Counted from the first letter of the stretch, positions 17,190-25,825 are shown. The stretch is 64,000 nt of DNA from Betaproteobacteria bacterium HGW-Betaproteobacteria-7 (GCA_002840765.1 PHCE01000018.1:1-64000); one strand, 5' to 3'. Made by a program: numbers and translations. Notes: generated by a model from the sequence alone, not told the origin.

Positions 17190-19816
17190 GTCTCCGGTCG
17201 GCCGAGGGCCCGCAGTTCGCCCTCCAGTTGCTTGGCCCGGCTGATCTCGTTGAAGGTGATGACGACCCCGTCGATGACATTCTCCAGCGTCCGGTAGGGC
17301 ATGATCTTGACCTGGAACCAGCGTTCGTCGCCGGTCGCCACTTCGCGGTCGGAAAACACCAGCGTGTTCAGCACTTGCGCCGCGTCATCGAGCAGGGCCG
17401 GGTAGTCGAGGTCGGTGACGATATCGGATAGCGGCCGGCCGAGGTCGCTGGGAATCAGCTTGAACAGCCGCGTCGCCTGTGTCGTGAAGCGGCGGACATG
17501 GAGGTCGCTGTCGAGGAATATCGTGGCGATGTCAGTGCTGTTGAGCAGGTTCTTCATGTCGTTGTTGGCGCTCGACAATTCGTCCACCTTGGATTGCAAC
17601 TCGACATTGACCGTCTGCAATTCCTCGTTCAGCGACTGCATTTCCTCCTTGGAAGTCGTCAGCTCCTCGTTCGCCGACTGCAGTTCCTCGTTGGTCGACT
17701 GCAGTTCTTCATTGGCCGACTTGAGCTCTTCCTGCGAGCTCTGCATTTCCTCGCGCAAATTCTGCACTTCCTGCTGCTTCTGCAGCAGCGCCTGCTCCAG
17801 TTCATTCTCCCGCTCGCTGCGCCGGGCGCCGCGTTTTCCCGCTGGCGCCGGCAGGGGGGCGGCGACATCGGCGAAAATCAGCATGACCATGCCGCGCAAT
17901 GCTGCCGGTTCGGTAATGGGCTGCACCGTCAGGTCGACGATCTGTGCCCCGCCATTGCTGCCGATCGACAGGTTGGGGCAGACTACGCGTTCGCCGCTGC
18001 GCAGGGCCTTGGGCAGGGCCAGGGCGATTTCCTGGCGGAGGCCCTGGCGGGCCATCGCGTGGATGTTCCAGTTGACCTTGCCGGCCGCTGGTTCCAGGTA
18101 TTTGCCGGTACGTCCGCTGATATAGACCAGATCGCCGCTGGCCGTGACCAGCACGGCGGCGGGGGAGAATTGCTGAAGCAACAGATTGTCGGCGAGGTGT
18201 TGCAGGTTGGCGGTGACCGGGTCTGGTTTCTTGTCCATAAAAGGCTCACTGGTGTTGGGAAAATCCCGTGTCGGGAATTCGAGGTTGGTAGAACGTTGTG
18301 CGCTGGCATTACGCCGGAACAGGCGAGCCTTGCTTTCAAGCGGGGCGAACAGGTCGGTGAAGCTGCCGATCGACTCGGCACTGCCGAGCATCAGCACGCC
18401 GCCGGGTTTGAGACTGTAGTGGAACAGCGGCAGTACGCGCTTTTGCAGTTCGGCGCCCAGGTAAATCAGCAGGTTGCGGCAAGTCAGGATGTCGAGCTTG
18501 GTGAAGGGCGGATCCATGATCACGTTCTGCGGGGCAAAGACCACCATTTCGCGGATCTCCTTGCCGATCCGGTAGGTGGTGCTTTCCTCGACGAAGAAGC
18601 GCTTCAGGCGTTCCGGCGAGACATCGGCAGCGATGTTGGCCGGGTAGATGCCGCGCCGGGCCTTTTCGATGGCATCGGGGTCGAGATCGGTGGCGAAGAT
18701 CTGCAGCGCGTGGCGAGCCGTCGCTGGTAAATGGTCCATTGACTCGCGGAAGATCATCGCCAGCGAGTAGGCCTCCTCGCCGGTCGAGCAGCCGGCCACC
18801 CAGGCGCGCATGGCGTTGCCCTCCGGGTGGGCGGCGAGCAGTTCGGGAAACACCTGCTGCTGCAGGTAATCCCAGGTTGCCGGATCGCGGAAGAAGCTGG
18901 TGACGCCGATCAGCAGTTCGCGGAACAGCAGGTCAACTTCCTGCGGATTGCCGCGCAGGTGACGCACATAGTCGCCAATACGGTCGATCTGGTGAATCGC
19001 CATGCGCCGTTCGACCCGGCGATAGACGGTGGTCTTCTTGTACAGCGAGAAATCGTGGCCAGTGCGATTGCGCAACAGGATGCAGACCTTGTCGAAGGCG
19101 CTTTTTTGGTCCGGCGTTTCGCTTTCCCGCGGGCTTTGCGGCAGCAACGGCCGCAGGTGTTGCAGTGTCTCGGCGATGCGCAGCGGCAGATCCTCGGCCT
19201 TGGCGACAATATCCGCCAGACCGGCGGCGATGGCGCTCTTCGGCATGCTGTCGAAGCGGGCGCTGGCTGGCTCCTGGACCAGTACCAGGCCGCCGGCTTC
19301 CTTGATGCTGCGCAGGCCGAGCGTACCATCCGACCCCATGCCGGAGAGGATGACGCCAACCGCCAGTTCGCGCCGGTCTTCGGCAAGCGCGTGGAGAAAG
19401 AAGTCGATCGGCAGGCGCAGGCCGCGCGGCGCCACCGGGTCGAGCAGGTAGAGGGTGCCGTGGAGGATTGAGATATCGGTATTGGGCGGGATCACGTACA
19501 CGTGCTCCGGCCTGGCCTTCAGGCGGTTGCGGGCCGGCATCACCGGCATCGGCGTGACCCGCTGCAACAGCTCGGAGAGCATGTCCTTGCGGTCGGGATC
19601 GAGATGCTGAATGACGACGAAGGCCATGCCGCAGGCCGGCGGTACATGGCTGAGAAACTGTTCCAGCGCCTCAAGGCCGCCGGCCGAAGCGCCGATGGCG
19701 ACAATCGGGAAGGTGCGCAGCGGATGGCCGGCGTCGGCAAGCGCTGTCTTGCTTGGCCGACCGGGGCGGGGTTTCCTGACTTGCGCTGGCATGGCTTCAC
19801 ATTCCGGGAATGGCAT
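17186..19816 (-). CDS. CheB-CheR fusion with PAS domain
   Basis: About 876 residues (an internal ATG at 19792 is an alternative start). Order: CheB methylesterase (IVAIGASAGGLEALEQFL near 38-55 with the nucleophile Ser, LSGMGSDGTLG), CheR methyltransferase (VAGCSTGEEAYSLAMIFRES, ILTCRNLLIYL), a long Gln/Glu-rich coiled coil with NEELQSTNEELQSANEEL repeats, then a C-terminal PAS. No receiver domain precedes CheB. Such fusions sense signals and modify proteins by carboxyl methylation and demethylation. No histidine kinase or GGDEF domain is attached. It is coupled to the downstream protease. Confidence 0.92.
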   Translation of the reverse strand: MPFPECEAMPAQVRKPRPGRPSKTALADAGHPLRTFPIVAIGASAGGLEALEQFLSHVPPACGMAFVVIQHLDPDRKDMLSELLQRVTPMPVMPARNRLKARPEHVYVIPPNTDISILHGTLYLLDPVAPRGLRLPIDFFLHALAEDRRELAVGVILSGMGSDGTLGLRSIKEAGGLVLVQEPASARFDSMPKSAIAAGLADIVAKAEDLPLRIAETLQHLRPLLPQSPRESETPDQKSAFDKVCILLRNRTGHDFSLYKKTTVYRRVERRMAIHQIDRIGDYVRHLRGNPQEVDLLFRELLIGVTSFFRDPATWDYLQQQVFPELLAAHPEGNAMRAWVAGCSTGEEAYSLAMIFRESMDHLPATARHALQIFATDLDPDAIEKARRGIYPANIAADVSPERLKRFFVEESTTYRIGKEIREMVVFAPQNVIMDPPFTKLDILTCRNLLIYLGAELQKRVLPLFHYSLKPGGVLMLGSAESIGSFTDLFAPLESKARLFRRNASAQRSTNLEFPTRDFPNTSEPFMDKKPDPVTANLQHLADNLLLQQFSPAAVLVTASGDLVYISGRTGKYLEPAAGKVNWNIHAMARQGLRQEIALALPKALRSGERVVCPNLSIGSNGGAQIVDLTVQPITEPAALRGMVMLIFADVAAPLPAPAGKRGARRSERENELEQALLQKQQEVQNLREEMQSSQEELKSANEELQSTNEELQSANEELTTSKEEMQSLNEELQTVNVELQSKVDELSSANNDMKNLLNSTDIATIFLDSDLHVRRFTTQATRLFKLIPSDLGRPLSDIVTDLDYPALLDDAAQVLNTLVFSDREVATGDERWFQVKIMPYRTLENVIDGVVITFNEISRAKQLEGELRALGRPET

Positions 19817-19974
19817 ATTCGTCTTTACGCGGCGCCTTCCGCCCGGTGCTGCACTTGCGCCGTACGCCAGAAGACTGTTTGGAGCCTAGCACCAAATGAC
19901 CGGTCGGTATGTGTTTCGGCACACGGAGGGGCGATTCGTTATGGCAGCAGCGGTTCGGCTATTTAAAAATGCTA

Positions 19975-19990
19975 TGTGCGAAAGCGAACA
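19975..19990 (+). promoter_or_regulatory. Crp-like dyad 1, upstream of Crp-PAS-GGDEF gene
   Basis: TGTGCGAAAGCGAACA, preceded by cta. A TAAGCT hexamer at 20012-20017 follows after 21 nt, which predicts a start near 20024 and a 63-nt leader. The same box-to-hexamer spacing recurs at the other copies in this window. Confidence 0.7.
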
Positions 19991-20086
19991 TACAAAGTGA
20001 ATAAGGCCAACTAAGCTTAGGTTGCGCGCACGCTGTGGCCCCGCCATTTTGGTTGGGCAGGCAGCAAACGATGCGGGAGATCAGAT

Positions 20087-22630
20087 ATGCCCTTGCAAGA
20101 ACTCCAGAATCCCAGGCAGAACCGTATCCTGGCCGCCCTGACGGCTAATGACTACGGCCGCCTGCAGGACGACCTCGAACTCGTTACGCTGAAGCTCGGT
20201 CAAGTGCTTTACGAATCCGGCGACAGCCTCAGTCATGTCTATTTCCCCACCACCTGCATCGTTTCGCTGGTGTTCACCACCAGCAAGGGCTCATCCGCCG
20301 AACTGGCGATCACCGGCAACGACGGTCTGGTCGGCATTCCACTGGTGCTCGGTGGCGAGACGACGACGCACCGGGCAGTGATCCAGAGCGCCGGCACCGC
20401 CTACCGGCTGCGCATGGAAATCATGCGCTGGGAACTCGACCAGGGCGGCGATCTGCAGCATCTGGCGCTGCGCTACACCCAGGCGCTGATGACCCAGATG
20501 GCGCAGAGCGTCGTCTGCAATCGCCACCATTCGGTGGACCAGCAATTGTGCCGCTGGCTGCTGCTCAGTCTCGACCGCCTGCAAGGCAATCAACTGAACA
20601 TGACGCAGGAACTGATCGGCAACATGCTCGGTGTGCGCCGCGAAGCGGTCACCGAGGCGGCCGGCAAGCTCCAGGCGGCCGATCTGATCCACTACAGCCG
20701 CGGCCATATCACCATCACCGACCGCCCCGGCATCGAGGCGCGGGCCTGCGAGTGCTACGCCGTGGTCAAGTCGGAGTATGACCGGCTGTTCCAGCTTTCG
20801 CCGGCCACCCGTCTCAAGGCGCGTTCGCGGCCCAATCCGGAAACCCTGCGCCAGCGCGCCGAAGTGCGCTTCCGGCAGAGCGCCCCGGAGGAGCCGAAGA
20901 CGCAGTGGGATTACGTGCAACTGGTGCACGAACTGCAGGTGCACCAGATCGAACTGGAAATGCACAACGAAGAGTTGCGGCACGCCTACGACGAGGCCGA
21001 TGGCCTGCGTGACCGCTATGCCGATATCTACGATTTCGCCCCGGTCGGTTATTTCACACTCGACCGTAACGGCGTCATCATCGACATGAACCTGGCCGGT
21101 TCGATCCTGCTCGGCATCAAGGGATCGCAGAAGGGCCGCCATCGTTTTGCCGCCCATGTCGCCGACGAGGATCTGGAGGCCTTCAACCGCTATTGCAGCG
21201 ACGTGCTGCAGGCGCGGCAAAAAATGCATTGCGAACTGGCGCTGCTGCCGACCCAGTACCGCCCGGCCGCCTGGGTGCGGGTTGAGGGCGTGCCCGACGA
21301 AGGTGGCGAGGAATGCCGCCTGGTGGTCCTCGACATCACTGCCGCCCGGCAGGCCGAAGCGCGCTTGCGCGAACGCGAGCAATATCAGCGCGCGGTGCTC
21401 GACAACTTCCCCTTCATGGTCTGGCTGAAGGATCCGCAATCCCGTTTTCTCGCCGTCAACACGCCATTTGCCAAAACCTTCGGCAAAGACTCGCCGGATG
21501 AGCTGATCGGCCTGTCGGATTTCGACATCACCCGCCGCGAGTCGGCCGAGATCTACCAGGCACAGGAACGGGCGGTGCTCCAATCGGGTGAGCGCAAGGT
21601 CGATGAACAACTGCTCGATCTGGATGGCCAGCCGCGCTGGTTTGAAGTTTACAGGTCGCCGGTCGACCTGGCCGGGCAGTTGCTCGGCACCGTTGGCTTC
21701 GCCCGCGACGTGACTGAGCAGCACGAGGCGCGGCGGGCCCTGAAGAATTCGGAACGGCGCTATCGCAGTTTCATCGAGAAGATGCCGCTGAGCATCGCCA
21801 TCCTGCAGGACGGCCTGCTCAAGTTCATCAATCCGAAGGTGCCGGAACTGCTCGGCTATGCCGCCGAGGAATGCCTCGGCAAGCCCTTCATGGAACTGAT
21901 CTGTGAGGCCGACCGCCCGTGGGCGATGGAGGCCCATCGGGGTCATTCCCTCGGTCAGCCGCTCGCCGACCAGTCCGAGATCCGCTTGGTGAACAAGGCG
22001 GGACAACTGATCGATTGTCTGCTTCACGTCAGCAGCGTTGAATGGGAAGGGCGTGTCGCCGCGATGGTCGTGCTCAAGGACATCACCGCCAAGAAGGCGG
22101 AGGAAGCCGAGCTGCAGCGCCGGGCCTGCATTGACCCATTGACTGAACTGGCGACCCGGGGGCATTTCCTGACCCATATGGAGCAGGCGTTGTCGGCCTT
22201 GCGCCGGGGCGTCGAGCGGGATGTCTCGATGCTGATGATCGCGCTCGATGACTTCCCGAAGATCAGCGAGGCACTCGGCCCGCTGGCCAGCGATGCCTTC
22301 CTGCATCTGTTCGCGGCCTTGCTGCGGGAGGAGTTGCGCCAGGTCGATTTTGCCGGCCACCTCGAAGGCGAACAATTTGCCGTACTGCTGCCAGGCGATC
22401 CGGCAGCGGCACTGATCTTTGCCGAACGCCTGCGGCTGAAGGTCGCCGGCATGTCGATCAGCATCGGCGGGCATCCGGTTTCCATCGCCATGAGTATCGG
22501 CATCGTGCCCTTCGCTGCTGCCTGCGACTCCGCCGAGCAACTTGTGGCACTGGCCGGGGAGGCCGCCACGGCCGCCCGCCAGGCCGGTGGCGACCGGGCG
22601 CTGCTGATGGCGCCAGCGCTTGCGCAATGA
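20087..22630 (+). CDS. Crp/Fnr-like regulator fused to PAS domains and degenerate GGDEF
   Basis: 847 residues behind GGGAG. Residues 15-145 are a cyclic-nucleotide-binding-type sensor domain without the Fnr Cys set. Residues 150-222 are a Crp winged helix-turn-helix with recognition segment LGVRREAVTEAAGKL (181-195). Three PAS segments follow (about 305-425, 440-550, 560-680), then a GGDEF-like domain whose signature is EGEQF (760-764), so diguanylate cyclase activity is doubtful. DNA-binding and GGDEF domains in one chain are unusual. Residues 1-235 align well with the Crp-like protein encoded at 41122-41841. Its own promoter carries the regulon dyad. Confidence 0.85.
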   Translation: MPLQELQNPRQNRILAALTANDYGRLQDDLELVTLKLGQVLYESGDSLSHVYFPTTCIVSLVFTTSKGSSAELAITGNDGLVGIPLVLGGETTTHRAVIQSAGTAYRLRMEIMRWELDQGGDLQHLALRYTQALMTQMAQSVVCNRHHSVDQQLCRWLLLSLDRLQGNQLNMTQELIGNMLGVRREAVTEAAGKLQAADLIHYSRGHITITDRPGIEARACECYAVVKSEYDRLFQLSPATRLKARSRPNPETLRQRAEVRFRQSAPEEPKTQWDYVQLVHELQVHQIELEMHNEELRHAYDEADGLRDRYADIYDFAPVGYFTLDRNGVIIDMNLAGSILLGIKGSQKGRHRFAAHVADEDLEAFNRYCSDVLQARQKMHCELALLPTQYRPAAWVRVEGVPDEGGEECRLVVLDITAARQAEARLREREQYQRAVLDNFPFMVWLKDPQSRFLAVNTPFAKTFGKDSPDELIGLSDFDITRRESAEIYQAQERAVLQSGERKVDEQLLDLDGQPRWFEVYRSPVDLAGQLLGTVGFARDVTEQHEARRALKNSERRYRSFIEKMPLSIAILQDGLLKFINPKVPELLGYAAEECLGKPFMELICEADRPWAMEAHRGHSLGQPLADQSEIRLVNKAGQLIDCLLHVSSVEWEGRVAAMVVLKDITAKKAEEAELQRRACIDPLTELATRGHFLTHMEQALSALRRGVERDVSMLMIALDDFPKISEALGPLASDAFLHLFAALLREELRQVDFAGHLEGEQFAVLLPGDPAAALIFAERLRLKVAGMSISIGGHPVSIAMSIGIVPFAAACDSAEQLVALAGEAATAARQAGGDRALLMAPALAQ

Positions 22631-22665
22631 CGCGCTAGGGGCCAAGGCTAAACCGCTGGATGCTA

Positions 22666-22681
22666 TGTGCGCCAGCGCACG
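22666..22681 (+). promoter_or_regulatory. Crp-like dyad 2, upstream of candidate sRNA
   Basis: TGTGCGCCAGCGCACG. After 21 nt comes GATGAT (22703-22708), a -10-like hexamer. Centre plus 41.5 gives a start at 22715, the first base of a stem-loop RNA and not a protein gene. Confidence 0.75.
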
Positions 22682-22714
22682 GAATTTGTCAGCCAAAGCG
22701 CAGATGATGGTTTC

Positions 22715-22797
22715 AGGTGTCCCTGCCCCCCTTCATCCAACCTCGGACACCTTCTGTACTTTGCCCGGCACGGCCAGCCCGTACCGGGCATTTTTTT
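22715..22797 (+). ncRNA. Candidate small RNA with C-rich loop
   Basis: The predicted transcript begins with an 8-bp stem AGGTGTCC/GGACACCT (22715-22722 with 22745-22752) closing a 22-nt loop that contains CTGCCCCCCTTCATCC. A short single strand follows, then a terminator hairpin (22762-22790) and seven T residues. No reading frame with a ribosome site is present. A C-rich loop between a 5' stem and a terminator is a common design for sRNAs that pair with ribosome binding sites. The alternative is that the hairpins only end the mRNA of the upstream gene, whose stop is 85 nt away. The promoter evidence is what favours a separate RNA. Confidence 0.6.
22762..22797 (+). terminator. Rho-independent terminator
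   Basis: Stem TGCCCGG/CCGGGCA, continued by ACGG/CCGT across one mismatch, loop ccagc, then TTTTTTT. It would end both the candidate sRNA and any read-through from the Crp-PAS-GGDEF gene. Confidence 0.9.
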
Positions 22798-22815
22798 GTT
22801 CTGTCGCTGGCCCAG

Positions 22816-22831
22816 CGTGCGCCAGCGTACA
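22816..22831 (+). promoter_or_regulatory. Crp-like dyad 3, upstream of phospholipase A gene
   Basis: CGTGCGCCAGCGTACA. The hexamer AATAAT at 22853-22858 follows after 21 nt and is the second-best -10 of the set. The predicted start is near 22865, giving a 50-nt leader. Confidence 0.75.
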
Positions 22832-22914
22832 GACCGCGGCGGTGCGCGCGCCAATAATGCTTCAAGGTGAGTCGAGGCTCGGTAAAGCGCGATGTCACCG
22901 GGGAGAAAAAAAAT

Positions 22915-23937
22915 ATGAAGTGCGGGATCTGTATAGCCTTGACCATGCTGGCCGGCACCGTCGTCGCCGATGAGTCGGGCGTTACCTGTAGCGGCGAGCC
23001 GGATGCCAAGCTGCGCCTGGCCTGCTACGACCGCGCCTTCGCCAATGCGCCGGCCACGCTGACGCTGCCGGTCGTGCCGCCAACCGCCCCGACCGGTGAA
23101 CTGGCGGCTATCGAGCCATCGGCCATGGCTACCGAATGGGAACTCGGCACCAGCGACAAGCGGCGCGACTTCACCATCCGCACCTATCATCCGAATTTCC
23201 TGCTGCCGCTGCATTACACCAACCGCATCAATCGCGCGCCGAGCAGTCCGACGCAGGGCCCCGCCGAGCGCCATGACGATTATCGGCAGGCGGAAGTCAA
23301 ACTGCAGATTTCGCTGCGCGCCAAGGTCGTCGAGGATCTGCTGTTGCCCGGAGCAGACCTGTGGGTCGCCTACACCCAGCGCTCGCTGTGGCAGCTCTGG
23401 GATAGCCAGGATTCGGCGCCGTTCCGTAGTACCGATTACCAGCCCGAGCTCATCTACGTCGTACCGGTGCCTGAGCAAATCGGGCGTCTGCCCTTTGGAT
23501 GGAACTGGCGCATGGTCCAGCTGGGGGCTGTGCACCAGTCCAATGGCCAGAGCGAGCCGCTGTCCCGTAGCTGGAACCGCATGTACCTCGGTCTCGGCCT
23601 GGAAAAGGGCAACCTCGGCCTGATGCTGCGGGTGAACCAGCGGCTACGGGTGCAGAACAACGACGACAATCCTGATCTGGTCGACTACATCGGCCGCGGC
23701 GAGCTGGCCATGAACTGGGCGCCCGGGGCGAGCACTGTCGGCCTCACCTGGCGTAGCCAGCTGAATTCGACCAAGCGCGGGTCACTGCAGCTGGACTGGA
23801 CTTATCCAGTCTTTGCCAGCCAGCCGACCGGCTTGCGCTGGTACCTCCAGGTCTTCTCCGGTTACGGCGCCACCATGCTCGACTACAACCATCGCCAGAC
23901 CACCGTCGGCGTCGGTCTGTCGCTGTTCCAATTCTGA
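22915..23937 (+). CDS. pldA: Outer membrane phospholipase A (OMPLA)
   Basis: 340 residues from the ATG at 22915, which follows a GGGGAGAAAA site. A signal peptide (MKCGICIALTMLAGTVVA) is followed by a Cys pair, a Pro-rich linker and a 12-strand-barrel-like region. The active-site segment GAVHQSNGQSEPLSRSWNR holds the catalytic His and Ser of OMPLA, and it ends in Phe (LSLFQF), as outer membrane barrels do. The enzyme hydrolyses acyl chains of phospholipids in the outer leaflet when the outer membrane loses asymmetry, on dimerisation with Ca2+. Monocistronic under dyad 3. Confidence 0.9.
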   Translation: MKCGICIALTMLAGTVVADESGVTCSGEPDAKLRLACYDRAFANAPATLTLPVVPPTAPTGELAAIEPSAMATEWELGTSDKRRDFTIRTYHPNFLLPLHYTNRINRAPSSPTQGPAERHDDYRQAEVKLQISLRAKVVEDLLLPGADLWVAYTQRSLWQLWDSQDSAPFRSTDYQPELIYVVPVPEQIGRLPFGWNWRMVQLGAVHQSNGQSEPLSRSWNRMYLGLGLEKGNLGLMLRVNQRLRVQNNDDNPDLVDYIGRGELAMNWAPGASTVGLTWRSQLNSTKRGSLQLDWTYPVFASQPTGLRWYLQVFSGYGATMLDYNHRQTTVGVGLSLFQF

Positions 23938-23956
23938 TGCGGGGAGCGTCGATCTA

Positions 23957-23972
23957 TGTGTGCCAGCGGACT
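23957..23972 (+). promoter_or_regulatory. Crp-like dyad 4, upstream of Cys-repeat protein gene
   Basis: TGTGTGCCAGCGGACT, preceded by cta. CATTCT at 23994-23999 follows after 21 nt, a weak -10. The predicted start near 24006 leaves a leader of about 139 nt. It is the weakest of the well-spaced copies. Confidence 0.6.
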
Positions 23973-24144
23973 GACAGAGGGGTGTCGGGGGCTCATTCTG
24001 AGTTCATCGGTGCCGGAAACAGGGCAATCCTGTCCTGCGGCAATACGCGATGCCTGGCGGCGGAGCGGTTCCGGCAATGAAACAGGGAGCAATGACCATT
24101 TCGGTCGATGGCCCGTTTCCGCCGACACACCCACAAGGAACACC

Positions 24145-24756
24145 ATGAACACTTTCACTATCCGTACAGCAGTACTGGCGGTCACTCTCGCCTTCAGCGG
24201 CGCCACCCTGGCCGCCGACATGAGCAAGGTCGACTACAAGGCTGGCAAGGACAGGATCTCTGCCGATTACAAGAGCGCCAAGAAGAGCTGCGACAGCTAC
24301 TCCGGCAATGCCGGAGACATATGTGTGGCCCAGGCCAAGGGCAACGAAAAGGTGGCTCTGGCCGAACTCGAAGCTGGTTACAAGCCGAGCGAGAAGAGCC
24401 GCTACGACGTCGGTATTGCCAAGGCCGACGCGGCCTATGACCTGGCCAAGGAAAAGTGCGACGACCTGTCCGGCAACGCCAAGGATGTCTGTGTGAAGGA
24501 AGCCAAGGCGGCAGAAACGGCGGCCAAGGCTGATGCCAAGGCCCGGATGAAGACGGCTGACGCCAGGGCGACGGCCAGGGAAACATCGACCGAAGCGCGT
24601 AGCGAGGCCAGCCAGAAGGGAGCCGATGCCCGCCAGGATGCCAGGGCCGACAAGAGCGATGCGCAATATTCCGTCGCCCGGGAGAAGTGCGATGCCTATT
24701 CCGGTGACACCAAGGACAGCTGTCTCGACAAGGCAAAGCTGAGTTTCGGCAAGTAA
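24145..24756 (+). CDS. Periplasmic protein with three Cys-pair repeats
   Basis: 203 residues from the ATG at 24145 behind AAGGAA; an upstream in-frame ATG at 23956 falls in the dyad and is rejected. A signal peptide ends at LAA (residue 24). Three copies of a motif KxxCDxxSGNxxDxCxxxAK follow, with Cys pairs 49/60, 105/116 and 182/193, each ten residues apart. Between the second and third copies is an Ala/Lys/Arg-rich helix. No family name is recognised. It is followed by two small lipoprotein genes in the same direction, 64 and 26 bases apart. Confidence 0.75.
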   Translation: MNTFTIRTAVLAVTLAFSGATLAADMSKVDYKAGKDRISADYKSAKKSCDSYSGNAGDICVAQAKGNEKVALAELEAGYKPSEKSRYDVGIAKADAAYDLAKEKCDDLSGNAKDVCVKEAKAAETAAKADAKARMKTADARATARETSTEARSEASQKGADARQDARADKSDAQYSVAREKCDAYSGDTKDSCLDKAKLSFGK

Positions 24757-24820
24757 GCGCCGGTTACCGTGCCCGGCACCCGCCGGGCCGGTAACAGGCG
24801 AGAAAACAAAGAGGAGTTTT

Positions 24821-25036
24821 ATGAAAAGAAGTCATGGAATATTGCCAATCGTCATTGCCATCACCCTGTCGCTGGGCTTGGGTGCATGTGGCGGGATGTC
24901 GAGGCAAGGACAGAACACAGCCGTGGGTGCCGGCATCGGTGCCATCGGCGGTGCCGTACTGACCGGCGGCAGTGCTGCCGGAACCATTGGTGGTGCCGTC
25001 GTCGGTGGTGTGGTTGGCCACGAAGTCAGCAAATAA
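24821..25036 (+). CDS. OsmB-like glycine-zipper lipoprotein
   Basis: 71 residues behind AGAGGAG. Signal peptide with lipobox LGACGG (Cys at about residue 23), then an 18-kDa-antigen/OsmB-like glycine zipper: AVGAGIGAIGGAVLTGGSAA and IGGAVVGGVVGHEVSK. It is probably an outer membrane lipoprotein of the osmotic or stationary-phase type. Likely in one transcript with the flanking small genes under dyad 4. Confidence 0.85.
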   Translation: MKRSHGILPIVIAITLSLGLGACGGMSRQGQNTAVGAGIGAIGGAVLTGGSAAGTIGGAVVGGVVGHEVSK

Positions 25037-25062
25037 GCCGCGCTTTCAGACAGGAGAAGGAC

Positions 25063-25260
25063 ATGATCAAAAACAAAATCACCATTACCTCGGCCATCGC
25101 CATCGCCGCCATGCTCGCTGTGCTGTCCGGCTGCGAGAAAAAGGAAGGCCCGCTGGAGAAGGCGGGCAAGGAAGTCGACAACGCCGCCGCTAATGTCGGC
25201 CAGAAAATCGAAAATGCCGGCGAAAAGATGCAAGACGCAGTCCAGGGCGACAAAAAATAA
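25063..25260 (+). CDS. Small lipoprotein with amphipathic helix
   Basis: 65 residues from the ATG at 25063, preceded by AGGAGAAGG. Lipobox LSGCEKK. The mature part, GPLEKAGKEVDNAAANVGQK followed by IENAGEKMQDA, is an 11-residue-periodic amphipathic helix like those of ENTH/CsbD-like or LEA-like stress proteins. No enzyme function is expected. Confidence 0.8.
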   Translation: MIKNKITITSAIAIAAMLAVLSGCEKKEGPLEKAGKEVDNAAANVGQKIENAGEKMQDAVQGDKK

Positions 25261-25354
25261 GTAGTGCCCGGCATCCCAACCCCAACACTGGGCCTTCCGC
25301 CCGCCGCTGCGGCCGCTTTTGGCCGGCAATACCTCAGAACACAGGAGTCTGATC

Positions 25355-25825
25355 ATGAGACTGTATTTAATTGCGGTCCTGATGGCCGCCGCCAGCGGTA
25401 CCATCCCGGTGCAGGCCGCCGATGTCGCTGTCTCGGTAAACATTGGCCAGCCCGGCTTCTACGGCCGGCTCGATATCGGCGACTATTCGCCACCACAGGT
25501 GATCTATCGTGAGCCGCGCGTCGTGCGGGCGGTGCCGGTCAATCGGCCGCCGATCTACCTGAATGTGCCGCCGGGCCATTCGAAGAACTGGCGGCGCCAC
25601 TGCCACCGCTACAACGCTTGCGATGAACGCGTCTATTTCGTCCGTAACACTTGGTATGAGCGGGAGTACGTGCCGAGTTACCAGCGCCGTCATGCCGATC
25701 GCCGCGATGACCGTCGCGAAGATCGCCGTGATGACCGTCGCGACGATCGCCGCGACGATCGCCGCGATGACCGCCGCGATGACCGCCGGGATAACGATCA
25801 CAACAACCGCGGTGGCAATCGCTGA
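25355..25825 (+). CDS. Secreted protein with Asp-Arg repeat tail
   Basis: 156 residues from the ATG at 25355 behind AGGAG. Signal peptide ending VQA. The central part (YREPRVVRAVPVNRPPIYLN, then GHSKNWRRHCHRYNACDERVYFVR) resembles YXWGXW-type or DUF-like secreted proteins of betaproteobacteria. The C-terminus is seven or more DRRDDRR units encoded by a 12-nt DNA repeat (about 25696-25790). Its end overlaps the convergent lipoprotein gene by 28 nt. Confidence 0.75.
   Translation: MRLYLIAVLMAAASGTIPVQAADVAVSVNIGQPGFYGRLDIGDYSPPQVIYREPRVVRAVPVNRPPIYLNVPPGHSKNWRRHCHRYNACDERVYFVRNTWYEREYVPSYQRRHADRRDDRREDRRDDRRDDRRDDRRDDRRDDRRDNDHNNRGGNR
25690..25795 (+). repeat. 12-nt coding repeats for Asp-Arg tail
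   Basis: Near-identical GATCGCCGCGAC/GATGACCGCCGC units in tandem inside the coding region. In-frame 12-nt units would allow length change without frameshift. Confidence 0.7.

Noticed and set aside
19910..19923. TGTGTTTCGGCACA as a fourteenth dyad
   Set aside because: The arms are only 6 nt apart instead of 8, the core lacks CG-x-CG matches, and no -10-like hexamer lies at the regulon distance on either strand.
20291..22696. 801-codon open frame on the minus strand
   Set aside because: It is antisense to the Crp-PAS-GGDEF gene, lacks any family pattern and arises from high-GC third-position bias.
25690..25795. CRISPR-like short repeats
   Set aside because: The units are contiguous 12-nt codon repeats within a coding region, with no spacers.
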